Positions 15,890 to 25,800 of a stretch of 64,000 nt of DNA are shown in pieces. The translations under genes were made by a program, and so were the position numbers. Source of the stretch: Nitrospira sp. BO4 (GTDB lineage Bacteria > Nitrospirota > Nitrospiria > Nitrospirales > Nitrospiraceae); assembly GCA_030144965.1 (NCBI GenBank), contig JAMPUU010000019.1:57765-121764 (forward strand), given 5' to 3'. Under the pieces are notes generated by a model. That model had not been told where the DNA came from. It did not search any database and worked only from the letters and a program-made list of their open reading frames with translations. Numbering within the stretch: position 1 is the stretch's first letter; every line of letters begins with the position of its first letter.

Positions 15890-16073
15890 TAATCCAGCCA
15901 GTGTCAGAAGATCTCTCCTAGTCTGCATTATCAGCGGTCTCAACTTTCCTGCAAAGCAAAGCAACCGTACGGGCGAGTTCGTTTGCATTGAGTTGCCGTT
16001 TTCTGGGGTGGCAACGGTCGAGCTGTCCTCGAGCGGCAGTGTCATCCTGAGCCCATGCTACTCCTCTTTTTCA

Positions 16074-16505
16074 TCAGAATCCGGATAGGAGTGGCATAAT
16101 ATCTCGGAAGGCGAAAGTTCGGTGAGACTCTCGGAATTGGTCGAAGTAATCTAGGCAACCAACCAAATGCAGTCCGACGGTAAGACGTTTAGCCTTTTCG
16201 CATGTCGGAGACTGTGGGATGCCGCGCATAAAGTCGTTGGTGGTTCTAGCGGAGTTGTTCTTAGTAATCACATTAACGACTTCTTGCTCAAAAACTGGAG
16301 TGTTTTCGGAGATGTAAATACCGTCAGCTCCGGGTAAGAGGATACCTCCGGTCAGATCGGAGCTCCACTTCGGCTTAGGTTGAAAACAATGACCAATGGC
16401 AGAATCGTTGAAGAGAGGAGTGACCACATCACCTTCTGGACTTATCCACGGCTTGAGGACAAAGTATTTGTGAGAGAAAACAGCGGGAGACTTTCCGCTG
16501 CTCAA
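16074..16505 (-). pseudogene. Hypothetical protein fragment, probably N-terminally truncated
   Basis: A 143-residue frame beginning at a TTG without ribosome site. The C-terminal half (GLHLVGCLDYFDQFRESHRT, then FAFRDI) is protein-like and resembles the C-terminal half of small proteins with two N-terminal membrane helices (GCV-Y-D-FG-HRT pattern). No membrane segment is present here, so the N terminus appears lost. The in-frame stop lies only a few codons before the TTG. No function can be assigned. Confidence 0.45.
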
Positions 16506-16557
16506 AGCTCGTGCCTATAGAGGGGGGTGGCCGCTGCAGACACACGTTTCACGTTTT

Positions 16558-17139
16558 GTGGGTGCTCTTTTCGTATTCGCAATGGCGATGCCGAGTGAAG
16601 CGCTGAGCCAAGAGGCGGTTCTCGAGATCCTCCCACTCCGCCCGTTCAGTTTCGACGTGTCCTTCAACGATCGCACCTTTGCGCCAACCCAAAGAATTAT
16701 CGCTGTTCAAGCCGGAATTACGGCACTCCGCTATGGCCCCCTGGAATTGAGGGGCATCTACCAGTATTACAGTCACCATACACCGACCTATATTACCGAC
16801 CAACATTCCATGTATGCGAACCCACGTTGGAATAATTTCATCGACTTGTTGGATTTTCCAAACGGCAACCCCATCAGTGGCATCCTGCGACATGTTCTGT
16901 TCGGTCCGCTGGAGCACCGGGCGGTACCCTATGTCGGCGCAATACTGGGAGGGACCTTGCCGGGGCGAGGTGCACTTTCGCCGGGCTACCTGTATGGAGG
17001 ACAAGTCGGTGTACGATTTCCTGTCGTTCAGGGAGTTTCCGTCGATATGGGACTTCAGTACACGCGATATGAGATTGATTTCCAGGGCAAGTCCGACTTG
17101 TCGCGACAATGGCTCTTCACCATCGGCATTCGGTTTTGA
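16558..17139 (+). CDS. Predicted outer-membrane beta-barrel protein (start uncertain)
   Basis: A 193-residue protein with alternating hydrophobic strands and a C-terminal WLFTIGIRF, ending in Phe as outer-membrane barrel proteins do. Segments such as QAGITALRYGPLELRGIYQY and GGQVGVRFPVVQG fit strands. The leader GALFVFAMAMPSEALSQ looks like the end of a signal peptide, but the only start is a GTG at 16558 without a ribosome site, and the frame runs open upstream without an ATG. The first residues may have been lost at a junction near 16540. Function unknown; possibly an acyloxyacyl hydrolase/PagL-like or porin-like barrel, not decidable. Confidence 0.55.
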   Translation: MGALFVFAMAMPSEALSQEAVLEILPLRPFSFDVSFNDRTFAPTQRIIAVQAGITALRYGPLELRGIYQYYSHHTPTYITDQHSMYANPRWNNFIDLLDFPNGNPISGILRHVLFGPLEHRAVPYVGAILGGTLPGRGALSPGYLYGGQVGVRFPVVQGVSVDMGLQYTRYEIDFQGKSDLSRQWLFTIGIRF

Positions 17140-17190
17140 GCCGATGGCTCGTGATCCTCGTGACATGTCAAGACATGGAGGAGATGGATC

Positions 17191-17283
17191 ATGCGCCTCT
17201 GGGCTCGCTGCCTATAGGCGATCGCCTTTCTCACCACACCCACCGTGTCCCATCTCTTCTCTGGCAACGCACCCGCACCATGT
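17191..17283 (+). pseudogene. Remnant of a secreted protein gene (signal peptide with amber stop)
   Basis: ATG 17191 has GGAGGAG upstream. The frame reads MRLWARCL, then TAG, then AIAFLTTPTVSHLFSGNA in the same frame, which together make a normal signal peptide interrupted by one stop codon. The frame then runs into sequence that on the other strand encodes a DUF72 fragment. It is a broken 5' gene end. Confidence 0.45.
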
Positions 17284-17353
17284 TGTAGGGCTCGGGTTGC
17301 TTCTTGGCTGCCTCATACTCATCTTGAGGGGCGTTCAGCAGGAGAACGAGGCG
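17270..17353 (-). pseudogene. DUF72 gene remnant
   Basis: The minus strand encodes RLVLLLNAPQDEYEAAKKQP followed by EPYNMV. This aligns with LRLLTPLKMSYEAAKERAEP and then YNKIV in the intact DUF72 protein at 7936-8820. Both the preceding and following parts of the gene are missing or out of frame. Confidence 0.6.
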
Positions 17354-18029
17354 CTGTGAGGGTCTCGGCTTCCGGCCATCGAAACGATGGCCAATATCTC
17401 GGTGCCAAGCGCTCATAGACTTCTGTAATCGACCATGGGGGGAACTCATACATAGGTCCACCGCTCGCGTTATGCCCCAGATTCCACTGGCGCACGTGGT
17501 ACCTGCGCGCCAAGAGAGAAATCGGATGCATGGCAGACATGTCGAGCGTGACCACGTGGTTGTCGTCTTCTCTGGGATCGGTCATCGCGAAGTGGCCTGC
17601 AACTTTACTCCGCCAAATTAGGACGTCTTTGATCTCAGAGATGCCAGTTACGTAGGCCTTGCAGGCAGCGGCTATACGCTTTCGTCCGGCCTTGTTCTTC
17701 AGGTCCTTGCGACTGGCTGCGCCGCTGTTTAGGGAAGCCAGAAGACCCACGAGATTCACATAGGTACACAACGACACTCCAAACCAGTGGAAGTAACTTT
17801 CCAGCAAGCGAGCCTCCCGTGGGTCGGTACCGGGGTGAGCGGCGCGCTTCGCTGCGCCGTCCCTGCGGCGCAAGGGCTCTTCCTTCTGCCACACTGTCAT
17901 CGCGATGTGATTCAAGCCCGTCTCAAGGGACATGAGAGTCGAGAGCTCAAAGATGCCGGTATCCGCTGAAATCTGCGTAGGTACCAGGTGGTCGATGATG
18001 ACGTTTATGCTTGGCTCATCTGTTGGCAC
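17319..18029 (-). CDS. Hypothetical protein, ~236 aa
   Basis: I do not recognise the family. GTG 18029 is preferred as start because GGGAGGG lies about 9 nt upstream; the frame is open to a TTG at 18050. The middle contains a Trp/Tyr/Leu-rich helix (YFHWFGVSLCTYVNLVGLLA), a basic stretch (KDLKNKAGRKRIAAACKAY) and KVAGHFAMTDPREDDNHVVT. Similar HFA-TDPR segments occur in uncharacterised proteins that I cannot name. The last ~10 residues overlap the DUF72 remnant, so its C terminus may be a junction product. It is in the decayed segment and may itself be impaired. Confidence 0.5.
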   Translation of the reverse strand: MPTDEPSINVIIDHLVPTQISADTGIFELSTLMSLETGLNHIAMTVWQKEEPLRRRDGAAKRAAHPGTDPREARLLESYFHWFGVSLCTYVNLVGLLASLNSGAASRKDLKNKAGRKRIAAACKAYVTGISEIKDVLIWRSKVAGHFAMTDPREDDNHVVTLDMSAMHPISLLARRYHVRQWNLGHNASGGPMYEFPPWSITEVYERLAPRYWPSFRWPEAETLTAPRSPAERPSR

Positions 18030-18131
18030 GACACTCCCTCCCGAGGACAATGGTTTGTGAATAGGCTTCGTTGCACTGCGGAGACTCGAGTTATCCGGTG
18101 ACTACTCTATCCCGCACGGGCGTCTTTTGAC

Positions 18132-18351
18132 TAGATGTTGCAACCCTAATTATGAGACCCATAACCCGCGAGTCGGGCGGGCAGTTCGAGGGTGGCAGAT
18201 GTATGGCGTAAGCGTGTTTTGAGGAGCAGCGAATCAGCATGAAACTGAATGACATGACCCGAAGTCAAACAGTGGTCTACAATGCTCCTATACAGGGATG
18301 ACAAGGGATTGCCAAAATCTTCAAGGACTTACGCAATCTCTCTTGGTACAA
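18132..18351 (+). repeat. Element-end module, copy C (diverged)
   Basis: Landmarks in the order of copy B: gttgcaaccctaattatgag, accc, gcgtgtttt, gaatcagcatgaaact, gaatgacatg, aagggattgcc, gacttacgcaatc, tacaatctcgc. It leads into the degenerate core at 18352. Confidence 0.6.
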
Positions 18352-18369
18352 TCTCGCTTTCGGCACTAT
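18352..18369 (+). repeat. Degenerate third att core
   Basis: tctcgctttcggcactat matches 15 of 18 bases of the att core at 3580 and 15872. All three differences are C-to-T. Confidence 0.65.
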
Positions 18370-18616
18370 TGATTCCGAACATCCCTCCCCGGTTATCTTC
18401 CTAGGGTCTCTGGCTCATTCGGATCTGGACTTTCATCCCCATCTCGTAGGACACTAGCCCATTTTTGATCTCTTGTCGTACGCCTGAGTGACATGCGATG
18501 AGATCGCCTCATCCCAAGTTGATCTCTACCATCTCATGGCCGTTTGATTCGTTCGCGTCTGTGACCCCCAACTCGTCTTCAATCGGTCGGCCCCATCACA
18601 TGGCAAGGAGTCTCAC
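18370..18616. other. Upstream region of the first multi-PAS kinase
   Basis: No gene seen. Part of it (about 18417-18470, cattcggatctggactttc and taggacactag) recurs at 22637-22690 upstream of the second kinase, so the duplication that made the kinases included upstream sequence. Confidence 0.5.
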
Positions 18617-21600
18617 ATGATATCTACCGGTAATCTTTCTGTTTTGGATTTACTGCGCAAACGGGTCGCCGATCTGTCCCATGAACTGGCCGAGCGGGAC
18701 AGTGTGTTGCACGAACGAACTCGGCACCTCCGTGTTGCCCAATCTCTGGCTCATCTGGGCAGCTGGGATTGGGAGATCGAGAGCGGCGAAGTCCGATGCT
18801 CGAACGAGCTGTATCGCATCTTCGGCCGTGAACCTGGATCTCACCACATGACTTTCGAGATCTTTGTATCGGCACTGCTTCCAGAAGACCGCGACCGGGT
18901 TGTCGCTTCAATCGATGATGCCTTGGGGGGAAAGGCACCGTACGATGTGGAGTATCGAATCGTTCGTCCTAACGGCGACGTGCGGATGATTCATTGCTGC
19001 GGCGAGGTCCTGCGCGACGACAATGGAAAGGCGTGTCGCATGTCCGGCTCCGTTCTGGATATTACGGAGCGCACGCGCACAGAGGCGATGTTGCGGTCCT
19101 CAGAGGAAAAGCTCCGGCAGGCCCTTCAAGCATCGGGAATTGGACTGTGGGACTGGAATACCGACACGGGGGATATGACTCTTTCAGAAGAGTGGAAGCG
19201 CCAGCTGGGGTACCGGGAGGCGGAACTCCTGGACTCGTTCAAGACCTGGGAGGCGCTGTTACACCCAGATGATCATGATCGCGCCGTCGCATATGTGCGG
19301 GAGTACGTGCGTGTACGTCAGGGAGAGTATCGGCAGGAGTTTCGCCTGCGGCACAAGGATGGAACATACCGATGGATCGAAGCCCGTGCCTCGTTTGTGG
19401 CGGAAGCTGACGGTCGCCGGATTCGCCTTCTCGGCTCGCATACCGACATTACAGATCGTAAACGGATGGAAGAAGCAGTACGGGAGAGCGAAGACCGGTA
19501 CCGAGCGTTGGTTGAACTTTCACCATCCGGAGTCTTCGTCTTCCGTGAAGGACAGACCGTGTATGTCAACCACACGGGCGCCATCCTGATGGGGGCGAAT
19601 GATCCCCGGGAAATTCTCGAACGACCGATGTTTGATTTCATCCATCCGGATTATCACCACGACGTCCGTGAAAATATAAAGCGGTTACTCAACGGGAGAG
19701 ATTCCGTTCATAGCGCGGAACGAATCTATCTGAAGAGCGATGGAACACCGATCCACGTTCAAGTTGAAGCCGCACGGATCATGTGGGACGGCAAACCCGC
19801 CATTCTTAACCTTGTTTCCGATGTCGCTGAGCGTAAGCAGGCGGAAGAAGCGCTGCGGGCCAGCGAGGAACTGTTCTCCAAAGCGTTCCGGTCCAGCCCG
19901 GACCCGATGATTCTGGTGGAGCTTGACTCGGGCCGGTGGCTTGACGTCAACGACGCCTGTCTCGCCTGTCTTGGGTATTCTCGAGAGGACGTGGTCGGGC
20001 GCAAGGGAGATGACATTGAACATTGGTTGACGCCGGACATCCAGGTTCGCTTCATTGAAAGAGTGAACCGCGAGGGTTCAATCCGTAATTTCGAAGCTGC
20101 TGTAGAAACGGCCAGCGGAGAGCACCACGATTGCCTGATGTCCGCCGAGCGAATCGAGTACAACGGCAAATCCTGCATGATCATACTCAGCAAAGACATT
20201 ACTGAACGAAGACAGGCGGAACAGGCCCTCTGGAAGAGCCGGCAAGCCATCCGCGCGCTCCACGATATCTCGTCGGCGCAGGGGCAATCGTTCAAGGAGC
20301 GGGTCGAAGCGCTGCTTCAGCTCGGGTGCCGATTCTTCGACCTGCCGATCGGGGTCGAAACCTTTGTCCGGGGCGAAGAGTTGGAAATGGGCCCGGTCAA
20401 CGCACTCGAGCCCGCTTTCCATCCAGGCATGCGCGTGCCTCTGTGCAACACGTACTGTGGCGAGACCCTTCGTCAGAGCGGGACGTTGAGTTTCGAGCAT
20501 GCGGGTGCGTCTCCGGTGTGGCGCCAGCACCCGGCCTACGCGACGCTGAAGTTGGAATCGTACATCGGGGCCGCGGTTAACGGATTGGAACGCACCTACG
20601 GAACGTTGTACTTCGCGAGTGTCGAACCCCGCGACAAACGTTATACCGAGTCCGAACGCGATTTCATCCAACTTATGGCGAGGTGGCTCGGCAGTGAGCT
20701 GGACCACCAATCGGCTCTGGACGCATTGCGTCAGAGTGAGGAACGATACCGGACCCTCTATGATGAAACGCCCTCGATGTATTTCACCGTGGACGGTGCG
20801 GGAATCATCCGGTCCGTTAATCAGTACGGCGCGCAGTACTTGGGCTATGGCGTCGAGGATCTGGTGGGGAAGTCCGTGGCGACGATCTTCTTTGAAGAAG
20901 ACCGAGAACGTGTTTGTGCTGAAATGGACGCGTTCTTTCGTCATCCGGAAGGCGTGGCGCAATGGGAATTCCGCAAAGTGCGACACGATGGCACGGTGCT
21001 GTGGGTCCGTGAGTTTGCGCGTGTGCTGCAAAGCCTGGATGGAGAACCATTGGCCCTGATCGTGTGCGACGATATCACCGAGCGCAAGCATGCGGAAGAA
21101 GCACTACGTGCCAGTGAGGAACGGTTTGCCAAGGCGTTCCAGGCGAGCCCACATCCTGTGGTCATCAGCGAGATAGACACCGGTCGGCTGGTGGAGGTCA
21201 ATGAAGCTGCGTGTCAGCTGTTGGGCTATCGCAAGGACGAAGTCGAGGGACACACCACCTTGGAAATAGGCGTCTGGTATTCGGCCGAGGAACGAGTACG
21301 TTTCGTTGATTTATTGAAGCGTGTGGGGTCGATCCGCAATTTGGAAGTCAAACTGCGGAGCAAACTTGGCGAGGTTCGCCAGTTCCTCTTGTCGTCGGAG
21401 CTGATCGAGCTCAAGGGCAAACAATGTAGTGTGACGGTGGGGGATGATATTACAGACCGAAAACGTGCCGAGGACGAGTTACGCCGATCCCATGCCTTCT
21501 TGCGGCAGGTCATCGACGGCGATCCGAACTTTATCTTCGCCAAGGATCGCGAAGGACGCTTTACAATGGTCAATAAGGCGGTCGCTGATTGTTACGGAAC

Positions 21601-22531
21601 CACTGTGGAAAACCTCATCGGGCAATCGGATGCTGATTTTAATCCCAACGGGGAAGAGGTGGAGTTCTTTCGTCAGAAGGATCTCCAGGTCATGAACTCC
21701 TTGCAGGAATGCTTTATCGCGGAGGAGAAGATCACGGATTGGTCTGGCAAAATGCGATGGTTACAGTCCATCAAGCGGCCGATTATTGATGACCAGGGGC
21801 ACGCCCACATGGTGCTTGGCGCGTCGACCGACATCACCGAACGGAAGCGCATGGAAGAAATGCTCCTGCAACGCGAACGGGATTTGAGCGCGGCGCTTCA
21901 AGAACGGGAACGGATCAGCCAGGATCTCCACGACGGTATCCTCCAATCGCTGTATGCGGTCGGGCTCGGGTTAGAAACGTGTAAGCCGCTGATCAGGGAA
22001 CAACCGGAACGCGTCGCTGAAAAATTTCTGACGACACTTGATCAGGCCATTGGGCAACTCAACCAAGTGATGGGAGAGGTCCGCAATTTCATCGCGGGTC
22101 TTGAGTCTCACCTTATGCAAGGCGGTGACTTCCCGACGGCCTTGCGAACCATGGTCCAAACCATGTGCAGTTCCTCGTCGGCCACATGTCGGGTACGGAT
22201 CGACGACGCAGCTGGGCGGCATATCACAACCGAGCATGCGCTCCATATCATCAACATTGTGCGGGAGGGGTTGAGTAACTCCCTCCGTCACAGTCATGCC
22301 ACACGCATTACCGTGTCATTGCGACAGCTCATTGGTTCGGTCCGTCTGGCTATTACTGACAATGGCATCGGATTCAATCCACGGTCGGCCCATGGGGTCG
22401 GTCACGGATTGGAAAATATGGCGGCGCGGGCTCAAAAAGTCGGCGGATTGTTTGCCGTACGGGCGGAGCCGTACAAAGGAACAAGAATTCTGCTGGATCT
22501 TCCGAAAGACGCCGATGGGAACTCCAACTAA
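18617..22531 (+). CDS. Cytoplasmic sensor histidine kinase with 7 PAS and 1 GAF domains (HisKA_3 type)
   Basis: A 1304-residue kinase without membrane segments. A short coiled coil leads into seven PAS-type domains, each closed by a D-ITERK/ITDRK-like linker; a GAF domain (about residues 545-700) separates PAS4 and PAS5. The kinase core is the NarX/DegS type: ERERISQDLHDGILQSLYAV with phospho-acceptor H1105, then a HATPase domain with REGLSNSLRHS (N box), DNGIGFN (G1) and GLENMAARA. AAGGAG precedes ATG 18617. It is paralogous to the next gene, sharing the first domain and the kinase core. The likely partner is the LuxR-type regulator at 27367. The ligands are unknown; it should sense cytoplasmic small molecules or redox state. 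Confidence 0.92.
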   Translation: MISTGNLSVLDLLRKRVADLSHELAERDSVLHERTRHLRVAQSLAHLGSWDWEIESGEVRCSNELYRIFGREPGSHHMTFEIFVSALLPEDRDRVVASIDDALGGKAPYDVEYRIVRPNGDVRMIHCCGEVLRDDNGKACRMSGSVLDITERTRTEAMLRSSEEKLRQALQASGIGLWDWNTDTGDMTLSEEWKRQLGYREAELLDSFKTWEALLHPDDHDRAVAYVREYVRVRQGEYRQEFRLRHKDGTYRWIEARASFVAEADGRRIRLLGSHTDITDRKRMEEAVRESEDRYRALVELSPSGVFVFREGQTVYVNHTGAILMGANDPREILERPMFDFIHPDYHHDVRENIKRLLNGRDSVHSAERIYLKSDGTPIHVQVEAARIMWDGKPAILNLVSDVAERKQAEEALRASEELFSKAFRSSPDPMILVELDSGRWLDVNDACLACLGYSREDVVGRKGDDIEHWLTPDIQVRFIERVNREGSIRNFEAAVETASGEHHDCLMSAERIEYNGKSCMIILSKDITERRQAEQALWKSRQAIRALHDISSAQGQSFKERVEALLQLGCRFFDLPIGVETFVRGEELEMGPVNALEPAFHPGMRVPLCNTYCGETLRQSGTLSFEHAGASPVWRQHPAYATLKLESYIGAAVNGLERTYGTLYFASVEPRDKRYTESERDFIQLMARWLGSELDHQSALDALRQSEERYRTLYDETPSMYFTVDGAGIIRSVNQYGAQYLGYGVEDLVGKSVATIFFEEDRERVCAEMDAFFRHPEGVAQWEFRKVRHDGTVLWVREFARVLQSLDGEPLALIVCDDITERKHAEEALRASEERFAKAFQASPHPVVISEIDTGRLVEVNEAACQLLGYRKDEVEGHTTLEIGVWYSAEERVRFVDLLKRVGSIRNLEVKLRSKLGEVRQFLLSSELIELKGKQCSVTVGDDITDRKRAEDELRRSHAFLRQVIDGDPNFIFAKDREGRFTMVNKAVADCYGTTVENLIGQSDADFNPNGEEVEFFRQKDLQVMNSLQECFIAEEKITDWSGKMRWLQSIKRPIIDDQGHAHMVLGASTDITERKRMEEMLLQRERDLSAALQERERISQDLHDGILQSLYAVGLGLETCKPLIREQPERVAEKFLTTLDQAIGQLNQVMGEVRNFIAGLESHLMQGGDFPTALRTMVQTMCSSSSATCRVRIDDAAGRHITTEHALHIINIVREGLSNSLRHSHATRITVSLRQLIGSVRLAITDNGIGFNPRSAHGVGHGLENMAARAQKVGGLFAVRAEPYKGTRILLDLPKDADGNSN

Positions 22532-22844
22532 TATGCTCTTTTGAGAGGTATGCGGGAAAACCCATAAGGGTTGGAGACCCGTCGTTGACGCCATCGGCCT
22601 GAATACCTGCCCAGAGTCGGATTCTGACTCTGGGTCCATTTGGATCTAGACTTTCCTCCATTCCCATAGGACACTGGTGCCCTCTTGAGGCCTTTTCTTA
22701 GGAACCAGTAGCTTCGGTCCAAGGCGAAGCATTTTTCTTGGCGAAGCCACATTCACTCATCGGTTCGCGAGGGGAAGCGGTTACTCCCATGAGCTGAGCC
22801 GACCATCGTTAGTGGATCGGTGTCGCGCAGCAAGGAGCCTCATC
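22532..22844. other. Gap between the tandem kinases, with hairpins
   Basis: No gene is seen in these 313 bp. They contain the stem-loop at 22610-22634, a smaller aaccc/gggtt hairpin near 22559, and the kinase-upstream repeat shared with 18417-18470. Confidence 0.45.
22610..22634 (+). terminator. Perfect 9-bp stem-loop after the first kinase
   Basis: CCCAGAGTC pairs with GACTCTGGG around a 7-nt loop. No T-run follows, so it could be a weak terminator, an mRNA-stabilising structure or a palindromic binding site. Confidence 0.4.
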
Positions 22845-25800
22845 ATGAGTCCAACGAGCCACCTTCCTGAATGGGATCTGCTGCGCAAGCAGGTCGCCGA
22901 CTTGGCGCGTGAGCTTGCCAAACGGGACCGTGTGCTGCACGAACGAACTCGCCATCTCCACGTGGCTCAAGCCCTTGCTCACTTGGGGAGTTGGGACTGG
23001 GACATCGCGAACGGCCCGGTGCACTGGTCGGATGAGCTCTACCGTATATTCGGGTACGAGCCTCAATCACGAGAGGTGACGTTCGACACCTTTGTCTCGG
23101 CAATTCTTCCGGACGATCATGACCGGGTCCTGGCGTCGTTCGATGGCGCCTTGGCCGGAGCGTCAACCTATGACATCGAATGCCGGATCGTCCGCCCCGA
23201 TGGCGAGATACGAACCATTCACTGCTGCGGCGAAGTTGACCGCGACGGCGGCGGGCAGCCCCTTCGTCTGTCCGGAACAGCCTTGGATGTGACCGATCGC
23301 AAGCGGGCGGAGTCCGCGCTGCAGCAGCGCGAAGCGCACTTCCGCGCGCTGATCGAGCATTCCTCGGACATCATCACGGTGCTTGATTTGGACGGCACGA
23401 TTCGGTTTGAAAGCCCCTCCTTCGAACGATTGCTCGGGTACGCGCAACACGAGCTCGACGGGCGGATCGCCTTTGAGTTTGTTCATCAGGAGGATCTTCC
23501 CGTTGTGCTGGAAAAGTTCCAGTTGCTCATCCAGCAGCTTGGAATACCTCAAATTGCGGAATTTCGTTTTCGTCACAAGGACGGCTCATGGCGCCATTTC
23601 GAAGGAATCGGCCGGGCGGTGTGTGATCCTGAAGGACGATGCAGCGTCATCGTCAACTCACGGGACATCACCGAGCGGAAGTGCACGGAAGCCATGCTAC
23701 GAACCTCACAAGAAAAACTCCGACAAGCCCTCCATGCGTCAGGGACCGGATTATGGGACTGGAACACAGACACGAAAGAGGTCGTGCTTTCTCGGGAATG
23801 GAAACGACAGCTTGGATACGAGGAGACGGAGCTGGCGGACTCATTCGAAACGTGGGAAACGCGGCTGCACCCAGACGATCATGATCGAGCGCTTGCGTAT
23901 GTGCAGAACTACCTGACAAGCGCTGAGAGCGACTATCGGCAGGAATTCAGACTGCGGCACAAGGATGGGACGTATCGATGGATCGAATCACGAGCCTCCT
24001 TTGTTACGGAAGCCGACGGCCGACGGATTCGCCTCCTCGGATCGCATACCGACATTACGGATCGCAAACGGATGGAGGAGACCCTCTCAGTCACCCTCCA
24101 TGATCTTCAGAACATCACCGAGACCGTTCCCGACATCATGTATACCCTGGATCTCGAGGGGAAGGTCGTCAATTGGAATAAGCACGTCTGGAACATCAGC
24201 GGCTATTCCCCCGAAGAATTGATGCATCGTCCGGCGCTGACGTTCGTTCCGGAAGATGAGCGGCCGAAACTTGCGGCGGCTATGCAACAGGTGGTTGAAG
24301 CGGGGACCGCGGAAGTTGAATGTCACTTGGTGACGAAAGACGGACGGACGATTCCCTATCACTGGACCGGTGCCGTGCTCAAGGATCGTCGCGGACAGCT
24401 CATCGGCATGACCGGTATCGGGCGAGATATTACGGCATTGAAGCACGTTGAAGCGGCCGTGCGGGAGAGCGAAGAACGGTACCGGACGTTGGTGGAGCTT
24501 TCCCCGTCAGGCGTCTTCGTCATCTGTGAAGGTCGGACGGTCTACATCAACCGAACCGGGATCTTCATCATAGGCGGGAGAGATCCCAAGGAAATTCTGG
24601 ATCGATCGATTTTTGAGTTTGTCCATCCGGACTATCATCAAGAAGTCCGTGAGAACATCACACGGTTGCTCGCCGGCGGGGTTTCTGTCCATAGCGCGGA
24701 GCGAACGTATCTCAAGATAGATGGAACATCCGTTCCAGTTCAGGTGGAAGCCGCACGGATCATGTGGAACGGCAAGCCCGCCATTCTTGGCCTGTTTTCC
24801 GACATCACGGAACGCAAGCGGGCGGAGGAACGGTTGCGCCAGACCCAATTCGCCATGGATCAGGCAGTGGACGCGATTTACTGGATCGATCCGTACGCCA
24901 AGATCCTCTATGCGAATGAGGCCGCCAGCCTCATGGTGGGCTATTCGAGAGACGAGCTCCTCGGCATGACGGTGCATGACCTCAATCCGGACTTTCCGGC
25001 GTCCATGTGGCGGGGCTTCTGGGAGGAGACGCGGCGAAACAGGACCATGTCCTTCGAGACCAACCATCGGGCCAAGGATGGGCGGCTCGTCCCGATCGAC
25101 ATTCGCGTCAGTTTCCTCGCTTATGAAGGGCAGGAGTTTCACTGTGCCTTCGTCCGTGACATCACGCAACGCAAGAGAGCAGAAGAAGCCCTGCGGGTGA
25201 GCGAAGAACTGGGCCGCGGCATTTTGAATTCATTGTCTGCGCACATCGCCGTGTTGAATCACGAAGGCGCGATTGTGGCCGTCAACGAAGCCTGGAGGCG
25301 ATTCGCCAGTGCCAACGGGACGGTGCCTTCCTTGAATACAGGAATCGGCATGAACTATCTGGGCATCTGTCGCCAAGTCCTGAAGGAAGACGTATCGACG
25401 CAGATGATTCTTGACGGCATCGAAGAGGTCCGCACGGGACGGCAAGGGGCCTTTACCATCGAGTATCCCTGCCATTCAGCCACGGAGCAGCGCTGGTTCG
25501 TCCTGCGCGCCACCGCCCTCGCGGGCGACGGGGAAGGAGTCGTGGTTGCCCACGAGGACATCACCGACCGCAAGCGGGCCGAAAAGGCGTTACGGGCGAG
25601 CGAGGAGCGCTTCCGATTGCTGGTTGAGGAAGCTCCGCTGGGCATCACGGTACTGGACGGAGAAAAACGGTACGTGAAGGTGAATCAGGCGTTCTGTAAG
25701 CTTGTGGGATTCTCTTCGGAGGAGCTCCTCGGACAAACCTATGCGCGCTTCACCCATCCCGACGATCTCTCCAGGAACCTGGCCCTCACTGACGAAATGC

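Larger units (their letters stand above)
15890..18369. mobile_element. Decayed remnant of an older, related insertion
   Basis: This 2.5-kb segment lies between the exact attR and a third, degenerate core copy at 18352. It ends with the same end module as the intact element, contains a fragment of a DUF72 gene (also cargo of the intact element), a signal-peptide fragment with an amber stop and a hypothetical gene lacking its N terminus. No integrase remains. Interpretation: an earlier element at the same tRNA, eroded, with the present one inserted in front. Confidence 0.6.

Noticed and set aside
15797..16045. Minus-strand frame crossing the attR core
   Set aside because: It reads through the att repeat and end module and has no recognisable pattern. 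Another frame ending near 15919 (LARTVALLCRKVETADNAD) looks more protein-like but lacks a start codon; possibly a gene remnant, not callable.
16549..17166. Minus-strand 205-residue frame opposite the beta-barrel gene
   Set aside because: The plus strand shows beta-barrel alternation and a terminal Phe, whereas the minus frame is patternless.
20078..21091. Long minus-strand frame inside the first multi-PAS kinase
   Set aside because: It is antisense to a clearly functional kinase with conserved PAS and kinase motifs; long antisense frames are expected in GC-rich coding DNA.
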